DNA of 52,817 bases from Oscillospiraceae bacterium (GTDB lineage: Bacteria; Bacillota; Clostridia; Oscillospirales; Oscillospiraceae): NCBI GenBank assembly GCA_009778485.1, contig WRJQ01000005.1:1-52817 (forward strand), in the 5' to 3' direction. Below are positions 33,558 to 42,667 of the stretch, piece by piece. Position numbers and translations under genes: made by a program. Numbering within the stretch: the first letter of the stretch is position 1; the number at the start of each line of letters is the position of its first letter. The notes below the pieces were generated by a model, which searched no databases, was not told the DNA's origin, and saw only the letters and a program-made list of their open reading frames with translations.

Positions 33558-35360
33558 ATGTTCTTCACAAACTTCAACACCATGACCCCGGAAGAAATCG
33601 ACGCGAAAGTCAAAGCGAACCCGAAAGCCGCAGGCCCGGACGAAACCTGCGCATGCCTCGCCGGCGGAACGCTTAAACTGAAACTCGAAGGCGAATATGC
33701 CCCGGAGCAACTGGACTACGAGTTCAAGGACGAAGCGACGCTGAGCTTCACGGAAAACGGCCAAACCCACGAAGCGCCATACACAGTCGACTGCCTCGGA
33801 CGCATCGCCCTTATCACGCACCTTGTACCGGGGACGACCCGGGGCTGGCACATCGTGTACGACTCGGAAACGCAGCTCGTCACAGTCTTTGAAACCTGGT
33901 TCGGCATAACCGTGCTCGTAGGCATGGACCTCGGCGGAGAGCGCGAACCGACCGGCATGCGCGAAATCTACCGCGAAATCCAGCGCCAGTACTACTTCGG
34001 CTACAACGACATAGGGCAAGGCGCGCCCGAAAAACTGCACACGACGACCAACCGCCTCGAAGGGCGCGGAATGCACTGGCTCTTCGGCAGCGGCAGCGAA
34101 ATCCTGACATACTTCCCATCCGTAGTATGCTCAACGACAGTCTCGCTAGACGAGCCCGAAGACACGCTCACAGTAACATACCCATCGGACTACATACGCA
34201 TAGACGACGAGTATTACATCTTCGCAAAATGGGGAGTTGAGTTCGGCGGCGAAATGCACCTGCACGTGCTGAACCTGCTGGACATGGAAGCGATAGGCTT
34301 CGAGTTCGGGTTCAACGAAGCAGACGAACTCGTATATGAATTCTGCGAAGCGTGGCTGACAGTCACGGGCGATATAGCGCACCTCGAAACCATAACCCTC
34401 AACGGCGACAAAGCACCGCCGATGGCAATGCTCAGGCCGGGCAAAGGCGCGCGCTACGGATACCGCCCGCGAGACATCGACGTCCCGATGACCAACGAAG
34501 AAGCGCTCGAAGCCGCAAAAACGCAGCAGATATTCGAGTTCGGAGGTCCGAACATAATGATGAGCAGGAACACCCTCGAATTCAAGTATGACCTCGTCGG
34601 GAAGCAATTCTCGCTATCATACGACCACGTCCGCACGCCCTACGCCTGGTCCGCGGCCAACACACCGGAAAAACTGATCCAGGAGTACGAGTACGACTTC
34701 ATCTCGGAAGAAACGCTCAAATGGCGCGAGCGGGGCGGCGACTGGCATGAGGAGAAGTACGTCTGCTTCGAACCCGCCAGGGATATATGGTTCTTCATGC
34801 ACATGCTGACAGGCGACCCCGACCACGCGAGCATAGCGCACGCAGTCGACTTCTCGAACGGGCTGACGACAGGCGTGTACGGCCGCATCGGAAGTTGGCG
34901 CAGCGGCTGGGAGATCGGCGCCACCGTACTCTTCGGGACAGCCGCCGGCGAAAGCATAGCCCCCGCGCCATTCTCCAAGCGCCATGACTTCACGACCGAC
35001 CTCGTCGGCAAAGCTTACGCCTGGGCATATTCGGAGACGATGAGCAGCATCCACGTATACAGCTCGCCCGACAGCTATAGCTGGACGATATTCCAGGGCG
35101 ACAACTCCGGCGGCGCGACATGGAGCAGCCCCGGCTTCTACATCAAGCTCCGCGAAGACGCCTATCTCTTCCAGTGGGTCGAAGAAAACTGCAACGGAAG
35201 CCAGGGGCTCGTCTGCATCAACCCGCAGATAATGCACGACGGCGGCTTCTTCTTCGGAGTGAGCCACAACGGCCTGCGCCTGAACATCACCGGAGCCTAC
35301 GCGCGCAGCCTAGGAACATTCAACGTCAACCCCTACTTCGACGACAAGGGGAATCTATGA
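33558..35360 (+). CDS. Four-repeat lipocalin-like / MoaF-like protein
   Basis: A 600-residue protein built of four beta-rich units of about 120-140 residues. Units 1 and 3 share a pattern (THLVPGTTRGWHIVYDSETQ; MHMLTGDPDHASIAHAVDFS), and so do units 2 and 4 (YYIFAKWGVEFGGEMHLHVL; AYLFQWVEENCNGSQGLVCI), so a two-unit module has been duplicated. The pattern resembles MoaF and phenolic-acid-decarboxylase lipocalin folds (LVGK..., W.E). I infer a small-molecule binding or lyase fold; despite the MoaF name nothing points to molybdenum cofactor. AAAGGAG precedes the ATG at 33558. It is 16 bp after oxidoreductase 2 and upstream of the glycyl radical enzymes, so a pathway role is likely. No catalytic site is evident. 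Confidence 0.7.
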   Translation: MFFTNFNTMTPEEIDAKVKANPKAAGPDETCACLAGGTLKLKLEGEYAPEQLDYEFKDEATLSFTENGQTHEAPYTVDCLGRIALITHLVPGTTRGWHIVYDSETQLVTVFETWFGITVLVGMDLGGEREPTGMREIYREIQRQYYFGYNDIGQGAPEKLHTTTNRLEGRGMHWLFGSGSEILTYFPSVVCSTTVSLDEPEDTLTVTYPSDYIRIDDEYYIFAKWGVEFGGEMHLHVLNLLDMEAIGFEFGFNEADELVYEFCEAWLTVTGDIAHLETITLNGDKAPPMAMLRPGKGARYGYRPRDIDVPMTNEEALEAAKTQQIFEFGGPNIMMSRNTLEFKYDLVGKQFSLSYDHVRTPYAWSAANTPEKLIQEYEYDFISEETLKWRERGGDWHEEKYVCFEPARDIWFFMHMLTGDPDHASIAHAVDFSNGLTTGVYGRIGSWRSGWEIGATVLFGTAAGESIAPAPFSKRHDFTTDLVGKAYAWAYSETMSSIHVYSSPDSYSWTIFQGDNSGGATWSSPGFYIKLREDAYLFQWVEENCNGSQGLVCINPQIMHDGGFFFGVSHNGLRLNITGAYARSLGTFNVNPYFDDKGNL

Positions 35361-35364
35361 CAAC

Positions 35365-35493
35365 TGTCCAGTGTGGTGTCCGAAAACTGTTTTTTGAAGC
35401 GCTAATGAAGCAGGAGGCGGTAGCCACTGCACATATAACCTACTCAATTCACAGATAGCTTCAAAAAAAGTTTTCCGGACATCATACTGGACA
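35365..35493. mobile_element. 129-bp MITE-like element
   Basis: Terminal inverted repeats of 36 bases with a few mismatches (TGTCCAGTGTGGTGTCCG... and its complement), five bases after the MoaF-like stop codon. The core is the same as in the longer element at 45292-45584. It has no coding capacity and no clear target duplication. Confidence 0.7.
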
Positions 35494-35507
35494 GCACAAA
35501 CACGAAC

Positions 35508-35536
35508 TGTACAACCGGAAGAAGTTGAGTTATACT
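35508..35536 (+). promoter_or_regulatory. Possible promoter for the glycyl radical enzyme genes
   Basis: TGTACA at 35508-35513, a 17-base spacer, and TATACT at 35531-35536, 35 bases before the start of the first glycyl radical enzyme. It begins just beyond the MITE-like element, so the GRE genes may have their own promoter. Confidence 0.4.
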
Positions 35537-35570
35537 AAAGAAAAGTACAAAAACAGGGGGATACACAGAT

Positions 35571-38066
35571 ATGGCACAAACATTCCAATTCGCGCCCGTG
35601 ACCGACAGAATCGCGAAAATGCGGGACATGCGCGACGCCTTCACGCAAGGCGAACTCATCACCATCAACACAGAACGCACAAAACTATACACAGACTACT
35701 ACAGAGACCACCCCAACGAACACCCGCTCCTCAAACGCTCAGGCGCCGTGCAGTACTGGGCCGAAAACCACGAAGCGAACGTCTTTGACGACGACATCAT
35801 CGTAGGCACGCCCGGCCCCGACGAACGCAGCCTCGGCGTCTACGTAGACAACAGCCCCGAATGGATACTCGGCGTCATCGACGAAGCCACATTCAAAAAA
35901 GCCTGGCAATCCGAAGGCGCGATCCGCATGAGCGACGAACAGAGGGACATCCTGGCCGACGCCTACGAAGTCTGGAAAAACATCAGCGTCAGCAAAATGT
36001 TCGAAGGCGCCGTCACCGAAGACTTCTTCCCCGCGTTCGGCACAGGCCCCGTCATGAACTACATGCAAGGCCGTGCAGGCAGGCCGAACGTATTCGGCAT
36101 GATCCAGGGGCACTACGTAGCGAACTTCCGCAAAGCCGTCAACACCGGCTTCGGCGAAGTCAAACGCCAGGCGCAGGAAAAAATCGACGAACACAAAGGC
36201 AAAGTGTTCGGAGACTGGGCGAAAAAACACGTCTTCTACCACGCAGTCGTCAGAACCTGCGACGCGGCGATTACGCTCTCGAACAACTACGCGAAATCCT
36301 GCCGCGAAAAAGCAGCGGCGACGAAAGACGAAAAGCGCAAAGCGGAACTGCTCGACATGGCGGACTCGCTCGAATGGATCATGGACAAACCGGCCCGAAC
36401 CTACCGCGAAGGCCTGCAAGTCCTTATCCTCTACCAGCTCCTGCTGACGGCGGACTGCCAGCAGCACGGCCAGTCGATGGGCCGCGTGGACAAATACGTA
36501 GGCCACCTGCTGGAAAAAGACATAGCCGAAGGCAGGCTGACCATGGACGAAGCGCAGGAACTCACGGACGCCTTCCTGCTGCGAATATGCGACATCATGA
36601 TCGTCCACGGCATGATGCTCAACAACAAACGCGTCATTGAACTCAACGAAAACGGCATGAACGCCTTCATGGCGATATACATGGGAATGACCGCCACAGG
36701 CGGGATAGTCCTGACGATCGGAGGCTCCACGCCCGACGGCGAGGACGACTGCAACGACGTGACCCGCCTGATGCTCCAGGCATACGGCAGGATGAAAGTG
36801 CCGGACCCGACCGTCGCGCTGCGCATCCATTCAAAAACTCCCGAAGATATATGGCGGCTCGGCATCGAATGCAGCAAGCTCTGCGGAGGCATGCCGGAAC
36901 TCCTCAACGACGCGGTCGTGATCCCCTCGATGATGTCCTGGGGATTCACGCACGAGGACGCCGCAGACTACAGCATCGTCGGCTGCGTGGAACCCGGCGG
37001 CACCGGCAACGAATGGTCGGCATCGGGCAACGACGGCGGCAACTCCATCTGGAACATGATGGAAGCGATAACTCTGCTTATTAACGGCGGCGTCTCCCCC
37101 AGGACGGGCAAGACCGCTGTCGAAGTGCCGAAGCTGTATGAATACGAAAGCTTCGAGCAAGTTAAAGAAGCATTCGTAAAACTCGTAGAATACTGCATGG
37201 ACTGGACAGTCTCATTCACGTCCATCTATGAACTTGCCTACTCGCAGAACTTCCCGTGCATAGTCGCATCCACGATGATGGAAGGCTGCATGGAGTCCGG
37301 CAAGGACGTCACCGAAGGCGGAGCTAAGTACAACAGGACCGGCCTCACAGCCTGCGGCACCTCGAACGTCGGCGACAGCCTCATGGCAATCAAGAAACTC
37401 TGCTTCGACGACAAGACCGTCTCCCTGCGCACCCTGTACGACGCCCTGCAAGCGAACTGGGAAGGCTACGAGGAACTGCGCCAGACAGTCATCAACGAAG
37501 TCCCGCATTACGGCAACGATCTGGAAGAAGTCGACGGCCTCTCCTCATGGGCTCTGGAAGTTTTCGCCGACAGCATCGGCTCGAAATACGGGCCGAGGGG
37601 CCGCTACTGCGGAGGGACATTCACGATGACGGCGCACATCAGGTTCGGCGAAATGATCGGCGCGACGCCTGACGGGCGCAAAGCCGGCGAGCCGATAGCG
37701 GACGCGATCTCCCCACGCCAGGGCTTCGACAAGAATGGCCCGACGGCATATCTGCGCTCCGCCGCGAAGCTGCCGCACCTCAAGCTCGCCAACGGCGACC
37801 AGCTCAACATCCGCTTCACGCCATCCTCCGTCGCCGGCGACGAAGGCGCGATGAAGCTGAAGAACCTCATATCAACGTACTTCCGCCTCGGAGGGATGCA
37901 AGTGCAGTTTAACGTCGTCGGCACGGACAAACTATACGAAGCGCAAAAAGACCCGCTGAACAATAAGGATCTCATTGTCCGCATAGCGGGCTTCTCGACC
38001 TACTTCGTAACCCTGTCGGAGGACGTGCAAAACGACTTCATCACAAGAACCGAACAGGCGATGTGA
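35571..38066 (+). CDS. Glycyl radical enzyme 1 (GCVE type)
   Basis: An 831-residue glycyl radical enzyme. The thiyl-radical Cys472 is in IVGCVEPGG with Glu474 two residues on, the C-x-E arrangement of dehydratase, lyase and decarboxylase types (choline lyase, glycerol/propanediol dehydratase, HypD, HPAD), not the CC pair of pyruvate formate-lyase. The glycyl radical is G807 in VRIAGFSTYF, 24 residues from the end. Late motifs such as GATPDGRKAGEPIADAISP are standard. GGGGGA precedes the ATG. It clusters with a second GRE and one activase. No shell proteins, alcohol/aldehyde dehydrogenase or trimethylamine genes are present, so the substrate is open; dehydration, C-C, C-N or decarboxylation chemistry are all possible. 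Confidence 0.93.
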   Translation: MAQTFQFAPVTDRIAKMRDMRDAFTQGELITINTERTKLYTDYYRDHPNEHPLLKRSGAVQYWAENHEANVFDDDIIVGTPGPDERSLGVYVDNSPEWILGVIDEATFKKAWQSEGAIRMSDEQRDILADAYEVWKNISVSKMFEGAVTEDFFPAFGTGPVMNYMQGRAGRPNVFGMIQGHYVANFRKAVNTGFGEVKRQAQEKIDEHKGKVFGDWAKKHVFYHAVVRTCDAAITLSNNYAKSCREKAAATKDEKRKAELLDMADSLEWIMDKPARTYREGLQVLILYQLLLTADCQQHGQSMGRVDKYVGHLLEKDIAEGRLTMDEAQELTDAFLLRICDIMIVHGMMLNNKRVIELNENGMNAFMAIYMGMTATGGIVLTIGGSTPDGEDDCNDVTRLMLQAYGRMKVPDPTVALRIHSKTPEDIWRLGIECSKLCGGMPELLNDAVVIPSMMSWGFTHEDAADYSIVGCVEPGGTGNEWSASGNDGGNSIWNMMEAITLLINGGVSPRTGKTAVEVPKLYEYESFEQVKEAFVKLVEYCMDWTVSFTSIYELAYSQNFPCIVASTMMEGCMESGKDVTEGGAKYNRTGLTACGTSNVGDSLMAIKKLCFDDKTVSLRTLYDALQANWEGYEELRQTVINEVPHYGNDLEEVDGLSSWALEVFADSIGSKYGPRGRYCGGTFTMTAHIRFGEMIGATPDGRKAGEPIADAISPRQGFDKNGPTAYLRSAAKLPHLKLANGDQLNIRFTPSSVAGDEGAMKLKNLISTYFRLGGMQVQFNVVGTDKLYEAQKDPLNNKDLIVRIAGFSTYFVTLSEDVQNDFITRTEQAM

Positions 38067-38076
38067 CGTCTATTTC

Positions 38077-38104
38077 TAGTTAGTAGTTAGTAGTTAGTTA
38101 GTAG
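38077..38104 (+). repeat. TTAGTAG heptamer array after GRE 1
   Basis: Four 7-base units (TAGTTAGTAGTTAGTAGTTA...) ten bases after the GRE 1 stop, in the sense direction, ending just before the GAGGAGG site of GRE 2. Confidence 0.8.
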
Positions 38105-38125
38105 CGACGACGAGGAGGCATATCA

Positions 38126-40564
38126 ATGTACCAGTTTAGACCGTACACAGAAAGAATTTGGAAAATGCGCGAGCGCATCCGCGACAGAGTGATCAGGGCG
38201 AGCCCTGACAAACTGCGCCTGAGGCTCGAAGCCGCCGAAAAGTACGAAGGCATCGTGCCGCTGATACAACGCCCGATGCAATCGCTCCATGTCATCACGA
38301 ACATGCCAATCAGGATTGAAGACGACGACTACTTCGTCGGAAACCTCGGCAACAAGTACTTCAACGGCAGCAGCGGCATGATGTGGCTGATGGCGAACAT
38401 CGAGAAAGACTGGCCTATGAAAGAAGACGGCCTGTACCACAGCCCCGACCACTTCGAGCTGCGCCTTGCAGTCTCGCCGGAAGACCTGAAAGAACTGCGC
38501 GAACTCGCCGTCGGCATGAGGCGTGGCGGAGGGATGTTCGGACGCGGCGAATGGCTGCCGGACAACGCCGGGCAGTTCATCGAACTCGGCGCCAGCGACT
38601 ACGGCATACCGGGCCGGCCCGGCGCTCTGACCCCTCCCGGGCACCTGACGCCCGGATTCCAGCATATCATAAGAAAAGGCTACGGCGCCATACGCAAGCA
38701 GGCGCAGGACTGGATGGACGAGCGCGAAGGCAACCTGATGAACGACGACATGCGCAAGTACATGTTCTACAAAGCCGCGACGATAGCCTGCGACGGAGCC
38801 ATCACGCTGACAAGCCGCTACGCCGAGATGGCGGCGGAAAAAGCTAAAGAAGCTGAGACGCCTGAGCGCAAAGCGGAACTCGAAAAAATGGCTGCATCGC
38901 TCGAGTGGATTTCGACGAACCCGGCGCGGACATTCTGGGAAGCCTGCCAGATGGCTCTGCTCTATCAGCTCTTCCTCGTGGTGGACAATGGCCCGGGCGT
39001 GACCGCTATGGGGCGCTTCGACCAGTACACATGGCCATTCCTGAAAAAGGAACTTGAAGAAGGCTCGATAACCCTCGACGGTGCGCAGGAACTTGTCGAC
39101 GCGTTCTTCCTTAAGCTGAACACATACTACGAAGGCGGCTTCGGGAAAATGGCACAGACTGCCGGCATCGGCAACACCTACCAGCACACGACGATAGGCG
39201 GCTGCCTGCCCGAAACCGGCGAAGACGCGACGAACCCAATAACCTACATGACGCTCGAGACAATAGCGCGCCTCAAGCTGCACGATCCGACGATCTCGCT
39301 TAGAGTTCACAAGAACTCACCAGATGAGATATGGAACTGCGCCCTCGCGACCTCAAAGATGGTCGGCGGCCTGCCGCTGTTCCAGAATGACGATATAATT
39401 ATCCCGGGACTCATGAAAGAACTCGGGTTCACCCTTGAGGACGCGCGCGACTTCAGCCTCATAGGCTGCCAGGAAATCGTCGGCTCCGGCAACGACTACC
39501 CCGCGCCGAACGGAATGGGCATGACCCACGCCGCGCTGTACTGGGCTGTTATCATGGACATGGCGATCAACGACGGGATAAACCCGCTCAGCGGCAAGCA
39601 GGCTCCGGAACACGTGCGCAGCGGGCATCTGTACGACATGAACTCCATCGAGGAAGTCCGCGACGCTTTTGAAAAGCTGGCGACGTGGCTGCTGAAGTGG
39701 TACGTGACGATCAACAACTATGCCGAGTACCAGCAGGAGCAGCACTTCCCCTTCCCGAACCTGTCCATATCCACGGAAGGCTGCATGGAAAAGGGCATGG
39801 ACGTCTCCGTAGGCGGAGCGAAATACAACTCCTACGGCGGGACGGCGACAGGCCTCGCGACCGTCGCGGACAGCATTACGACTATCAAGTACATGTGCTT
39901 CGACAAGAAGCTGTGCACGACACGCGAGCTGTATGATGCCGTCATGGCGAACTGGGAAGGCTACGAGCCCCTGCGCCAGCAGATAATTTCGGAAGTCCCG
40001 CACTACGGCAACGCCGACCCCTACGCTGATATGGAACTCAAGTGGGTCATCGACCTTTACTACCGCCTGTGTTCCGAGTGCTCGAACCAGCGCTGCAGCG
40101 TCTATAAAGCGGGCATGTACGGCGCAGCCGACCATGTCCAGCAGGGCGAAGTCACCTGGGCGACGCCGGACGGGCGCCGGACGGGCGAGCCTATCGCCGA
40201 CGCGATGAGCCCGGCACAGGCGAGGGACGTCAACGGGCCGACCGCTGTGTTCCTGTCGACCTGCTGCTTCGACCATACGAAGTTCATGGACGGCATGGCG
40301 CTCAACCTGCGCATGCACCCCTCGGTGCTCGCTAACGACGGCGGCGTCGAAAAGCTGCGCGAGATGACGAAGACCTACTTCGAAAACGGCGGCATGGAAT
40401 GCCAGTATAACGTCGTCGATACCGACACGCTGCGCGCCGCCCAGGCTGACCCGGGCGCGCACCACAACCTCGTCGTGAGGATAGCAGGCTACTCGGCATA
40501 CTTCGTCGAGCTGGGCACCGACCTGCAAAACGACATCATAGCCAGAAACGAAAATATGATATAA
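38126..40564 (+). CDS. Glycyl radical enzyme 2 (GCQE type)
   Basis: An 812-residue glycyl radical enzyme clearly diverged from GRE 1. The thiyl Cys448 is in LIGCQEIVGSG with Glu450. The glycyl radical is G788 in VRIAGYSAYF, 24 residues from the C-terminus. Other family segments: STEGCMEKGMDVSVGGAKYN and WATPDGRRTGEPIADAMSP. The residue between Cys and Glu is Gln, not Val, and the following segment (NDYPAPNGMGM) differs from GRE 1, so the substrate pocket should differ. GAGGAGG precedes the ATG. It lies 59 bp after GRE 1 and 32 bp before the activase. It could act on a different substrate or form a hetero-complex with GRE 1 (both inference). Confidence 0.93.
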   Translation: MYQFRPYTERIWKMRERIRDRVIRASPDKLRLRLEAAEKYEGIVPLIQRPMQSLHVITNMPIRIEDDDYFVGNLGNKYFNGSSGMMWLMANIEKDWPMKEDGLYHSPDHFELRLAVSPEDLKELRELAVGMRRGGGMFGRGEWLPDNAGQFIELGASDYGIPGRPGALTPPGHLTPGFQHIIRKGYGAIRKQAQDWMDEREGNLMNDDMRKYMFYKAATIACDGAITLTSRYAEMAAEKAKEAETPERKAELEKMAASLEWISTNPARTFWEACQMALLYQLFLVVDNGPGVTAMGRFDQYTWPFLKKELEEGSITLDGAQELVDAFFLKLNTYYEGGFGKMAQTAGIGNTYQHTTIGGCLPETGEDATNPITYMTLETIARLKLHDPTISLRVHKNSPDEIWNCALATSKMVGGLPLFQNDDIIIPGLMKELGFTLEDARDFSLIGCQEIVGSGNDYPAPNGMGMTHAALYWAVIMDMAINDGINPLSGKQAPEHVRSGHLYDMNSIEEVRDAFEKLATWLLKWYVTINNYAEYQQEQHFPFPNLSISTEGCMEKGMDVSVGGAKYNSYGGTATGLATVADSITTIKYMCFDKKLCTTRELYDAVMANWEGYEPLRQQIISEVPHYGNADPYADMELKWVIDLYYRLCSECSNQRCSVYKAGMYGAADHVQQGEVTWATPDGRRTGEPIADAMSPAQARDVNGPTAVFLSTCCFDHTKFMDGMALNLRMHPSVLANDGGVEKLREMTKTYFENGGMECQYNVVDTDTLRAAQADPGAHHNLVVRIAGYSAYFVELGTDLQNDIIARNENMI

Positions 40565-40586
40565 CTAGTTAGATAATAGTTAGTAG
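40565..40586 (+). repeat. Heptamer array after GRE 2
   Basis: CTAGTTAGATAATAGTTAGT then AG, a degenerate three-unit array starting at the base after the TAA stop of GRE 2 and ending ten bases before the activase start. Confidence 0.7.
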
Positions 40587-40596
40587 AGAGAGCAGT

Positions 40597-41547
40597 ATGC
40601 AGCAGTTGACAGGAAAAATCTACGACATCCAGGGCTTCAGCGTCCAGGACGGGCCGGGCGTGCGCACGACAGTCTTCCTCAAAGGCTGCCCGCTGCGCTG
40701 CCCTTGGTGCCACAGCCCAGAATCCCGCCGCTTCGACACGGAGCTCAACTGGATGCACATCCGCTGCACAGGCCTCGACGCCTGCGGGAAATGCCTCGGC
40801 GTATGCCCCCGCAACTGCATAACGCGCGGCGAGCCCACCAGGGGCGTGACCGGCGAGGAGATAAGCTACCCGGCGGTTGACAAGACGGACTGCGACGAAT
40901 GCGGGCTGTGCGCAAAAGCCTGCAAAGCTACTGCGCTATATATGTGCGGCGACGACAAGACCGTGGACGAAGTCATGCACAGGATTGAGCGCGACATGCC
41001 GTTTTACGAGGACTCCGGCGGCGGCGTAACCGTATCGGGAGGGGAGTGCCTCTCCCAGCCCGCCTTCACGCTGGAACTGCTGAAACGTTGCAAAACCCTC
41101 AGCGTCAATACGGCAGTCGACACCACGGGCTTTGTCCGCTGGGAAACTATAGAGAAGGTCATGCCGTACGCGGACTTGTTCCTGTACGACCTCAAGTGCA
41201 TGGACGAAGCCTTGCACGAGCGGGTGATTGGCGTCCCCGGCGGCCTGATACTGGAAAACGCTGTGAAGATCGCGGAGGCGGGCGGCTCGCTCTGGGTGCG
41301 CATACCGGTAATGCCGATGTTTAACGACTCGGAGGAACATTTTGAGAAATACGCGGCTTTCCTCTCCGGGATAAAAGACTCAATCGTGATGGTGCAGCTC
41401 CTGCCCTATCACAAAATGGGCGTGTCAAAGTACGCCCGCCTGCTTACACGCGAGCAAGTCTTCGTCGCCGAACCGCCGACCGATGAGCTCATGGAAGCCC
41501 GGAAGCAGCAACTCGAAGCAGCCGGCCTGCCTGTAAGAATACACTAA
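40597..41547 (+). CDS. Glycyl radical enzyme activating enzyme (radical SAM)
   Basis: A 316-residue radical SAM activase that abstracts the glycine hydrogen to arm the glycyl radical enzymes. The SAM-cluster cysteines are C31-x3-C35-x2-C38 (GCPLRCPWCHSPES). A ferredoxin-like insert with two extra 4Fe-4S sites follows (CTGLDACGKCLGVCPRNC and CDECGLCAKACKA), as in activases of non-PFL glycyl radical enzymes. GGGVTVSGGE binds SAM. The ribosome site is weak (AGAGAGAG) and lies beside the heptamer repeat. As it is the only activase seen, it probably serves both GREs. The operon ends at the hairpin at 41573. Confidence 0.93.
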   Translation: MQQLTGKIYDIQGFSVQDGPGVRTTVFLKGCPLRCPWCHSPESRRFDTELNWMHIRCTGLDACGKCLGVCPRNCITRGEPTRGVTGEEISYPAVDKTDCDECGLCAKACKATALYMCGDDKTVDEVMHRIERDMPFYEDSGGGVTVSGGECLSQPAFTLELLKRCKTLSVNTAVDTTGFVRWETIEKVMPYADLFLYDLKCMDEALHERVIGVPGGLILENAVKIAEAGGSLWVRIPVMPMFNDSEEHFEKYAAFLSGIKDSIVMVQLLPYHKMGVSKYARLLTREQVFVAEPPTDELMEARKQQLEAAGLPVRIH

Positions 41548-41553
41548 GGGGGC

Positions 41554-41570
41554 GGGTACCTGAACAAACA
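41554..41570 (+). repeat. Partial GGTACCTGAACA repeat before a terminator
   Basis: GGGTACCTGAACAAACA, seven bases after the activase stop and two bases before the terminator stem. Confidence 0.7.
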
Positions 41571-41572
41571 CA

Positions 41573-41599
41573 AACGCGGAGTCATTTCGACTCCGCGTT
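41573..41599. terminator. Bidirectional terminator ending the GRE and URO-D operons
   Basis: A perfect 11-bp stem AACGCGGAGTC / GACTCCGCGTT with a 5-base loop between the activase stop (41547) and the minus-strand URO-D stop (41627). Confidence 0.8.
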
Positions 41600-41626
41600 C
41601 CCGTGCGCACATGGCAAGTGCGTCAG

Positions 41627-42667
41627 CTAAAACAATATCTGCAGCGGGAGGCGCTGGACCTCGCTGGCCTTGATGCCGAACTTCTCCTCGTTATAGCGGT
41701 CGATCTCCTCGACCAGAGCATGGTAAGTGCCCTCGAACAAGGAACCCGGGCCGCCCTGGGTGATGCAAGGGATGAAATAGTTGATCCCGCAAGCGTCGCA
41801 AACCTCATGCACCTTGTTCCTGACATGCTCCTGCGTCCAACCCGTGAAATCGACGGACTTGTTATCGATGCCGCCCATGAAAGTCATCTGCTTGCCATAC
41901 TTCTTGACAAGCGCCGGGACGTCGTTCGACTCCATGCAGCCCTGCCAAACATCGATGCCCATCTCGATCATAGCCGGAACGAGCGTAGCCTGGTAGCTGT
42001 CGGCATGGTGGATAATCAGCTCTACACCGTTATCCTTGTAGTACTTGTAGACCTTCTTGTACGGCTCCAGGAAAAAGTCCTCGAACATAGCCGGGCTCAT
42101 GAACGTGCTGCTCTCGCTGCCCCAGTCGTCATGATGGAACAAAGCGTCCGGCTTGAGATGCTTGCAGATGCCCTCGGCAAGCTGGAGCTCCCACTCGGCG
42201 AGGTACTCGATGAGCGCGTGCATCTCGTCGGGGTACTCGATGAAAAAGCTCAAAGCGTTGATGATCTCGCACAGATAGTGCGTCTGGTCGAAAAGGCCCG
42301 GAACCACGAAAGCAGCCTTGTAAGCCTGCGTGCCGTCGACTTCGTCGTAGGTGGCCTTCGCGATAGCCCACTGCTCATCGGTGAACTGGAGCGGGGGGCC
42401 TTTCACATAGTCGCGCCATTTCGTGATGTCCTTGATAACGATGGTGTCCTTGTTATGCACCGGGAACTGGCCCGGGACATTGGCGGGGAACGACATCGTG
42501 ACGCCCCACGGGTTGATGACGTTCAGATCCCCCTTGTTGAGCAGTATGCCTTCGGTGAACATAAAGTAGGGGTGGAACATGAGGTAAACAGCCTCGTACT
42601 GGTTGACGAACCGCTCCGGCTTCCCGCCTTTGATGACCTCCAGCATGTTTTGTTTCGCAGTAAGCAT
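41627..42667 (-). CDS. URO-D/MtaA superfamily protein, paralog 2
   Basis: A 346-residue URO-D superfamily member. The barrel region contains LIIHHADSYQATLVPAMIEM where MtaA-type methyltransferases carry their Zn-binding HxC, followed by WQGCMESNDVPALVKKYG and FMGGIDNK. The usual Cys ligands are missing, so metal-dependent cobamide methyl transfer is doubtful. AAGGAGA precedes the ATG. It is the second gene of a two-gene minus-strand operon with paralog 3, convergent on the GRE operon. HemE activity is unlikely. Possible roles are methyl transfer, decarboxylation or another reaction on a substrate of the same island; none can be shown. Confidence 0.82.
   Translation of the reverse strand: MLTAKQNMLEVIKGGKPERFVNQYEAVYLMFHPYFMFTEGILLNKGDLNVINPWGVTMSFPANVPGQFPVHNKDTIVIKDITKWRDYVKGPPLQFTDEQWAIAKATYDEVDGTQAYKAAFVVPGLFDQTHYLCEIINALSFFIEYPDEMHALIEYLAEWELQLAEGICKHLKPDALFHHDDWGSESSTFMSPAMFEDFFLEPYKKVYKYYKDNGVELIIHHADSYQATLVPAMIEMGIDVWQGCMESNDVPALVKKYGKQMTFMGGIDNKSVDFTGWTQEHVRNKVHEVCDACGINYFIPCITQGGPGSLFEGTYHALVEEIDRYNEEKFGIKASEVQRLPLQILF

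Noticed and set aside
33558-35360. Molybdenum cofactor biosynthesis gene
   Set aside because: The resemblance to MoaF is a fold-level similarity; no moa, mog or molybdenum transport genes are nearby.
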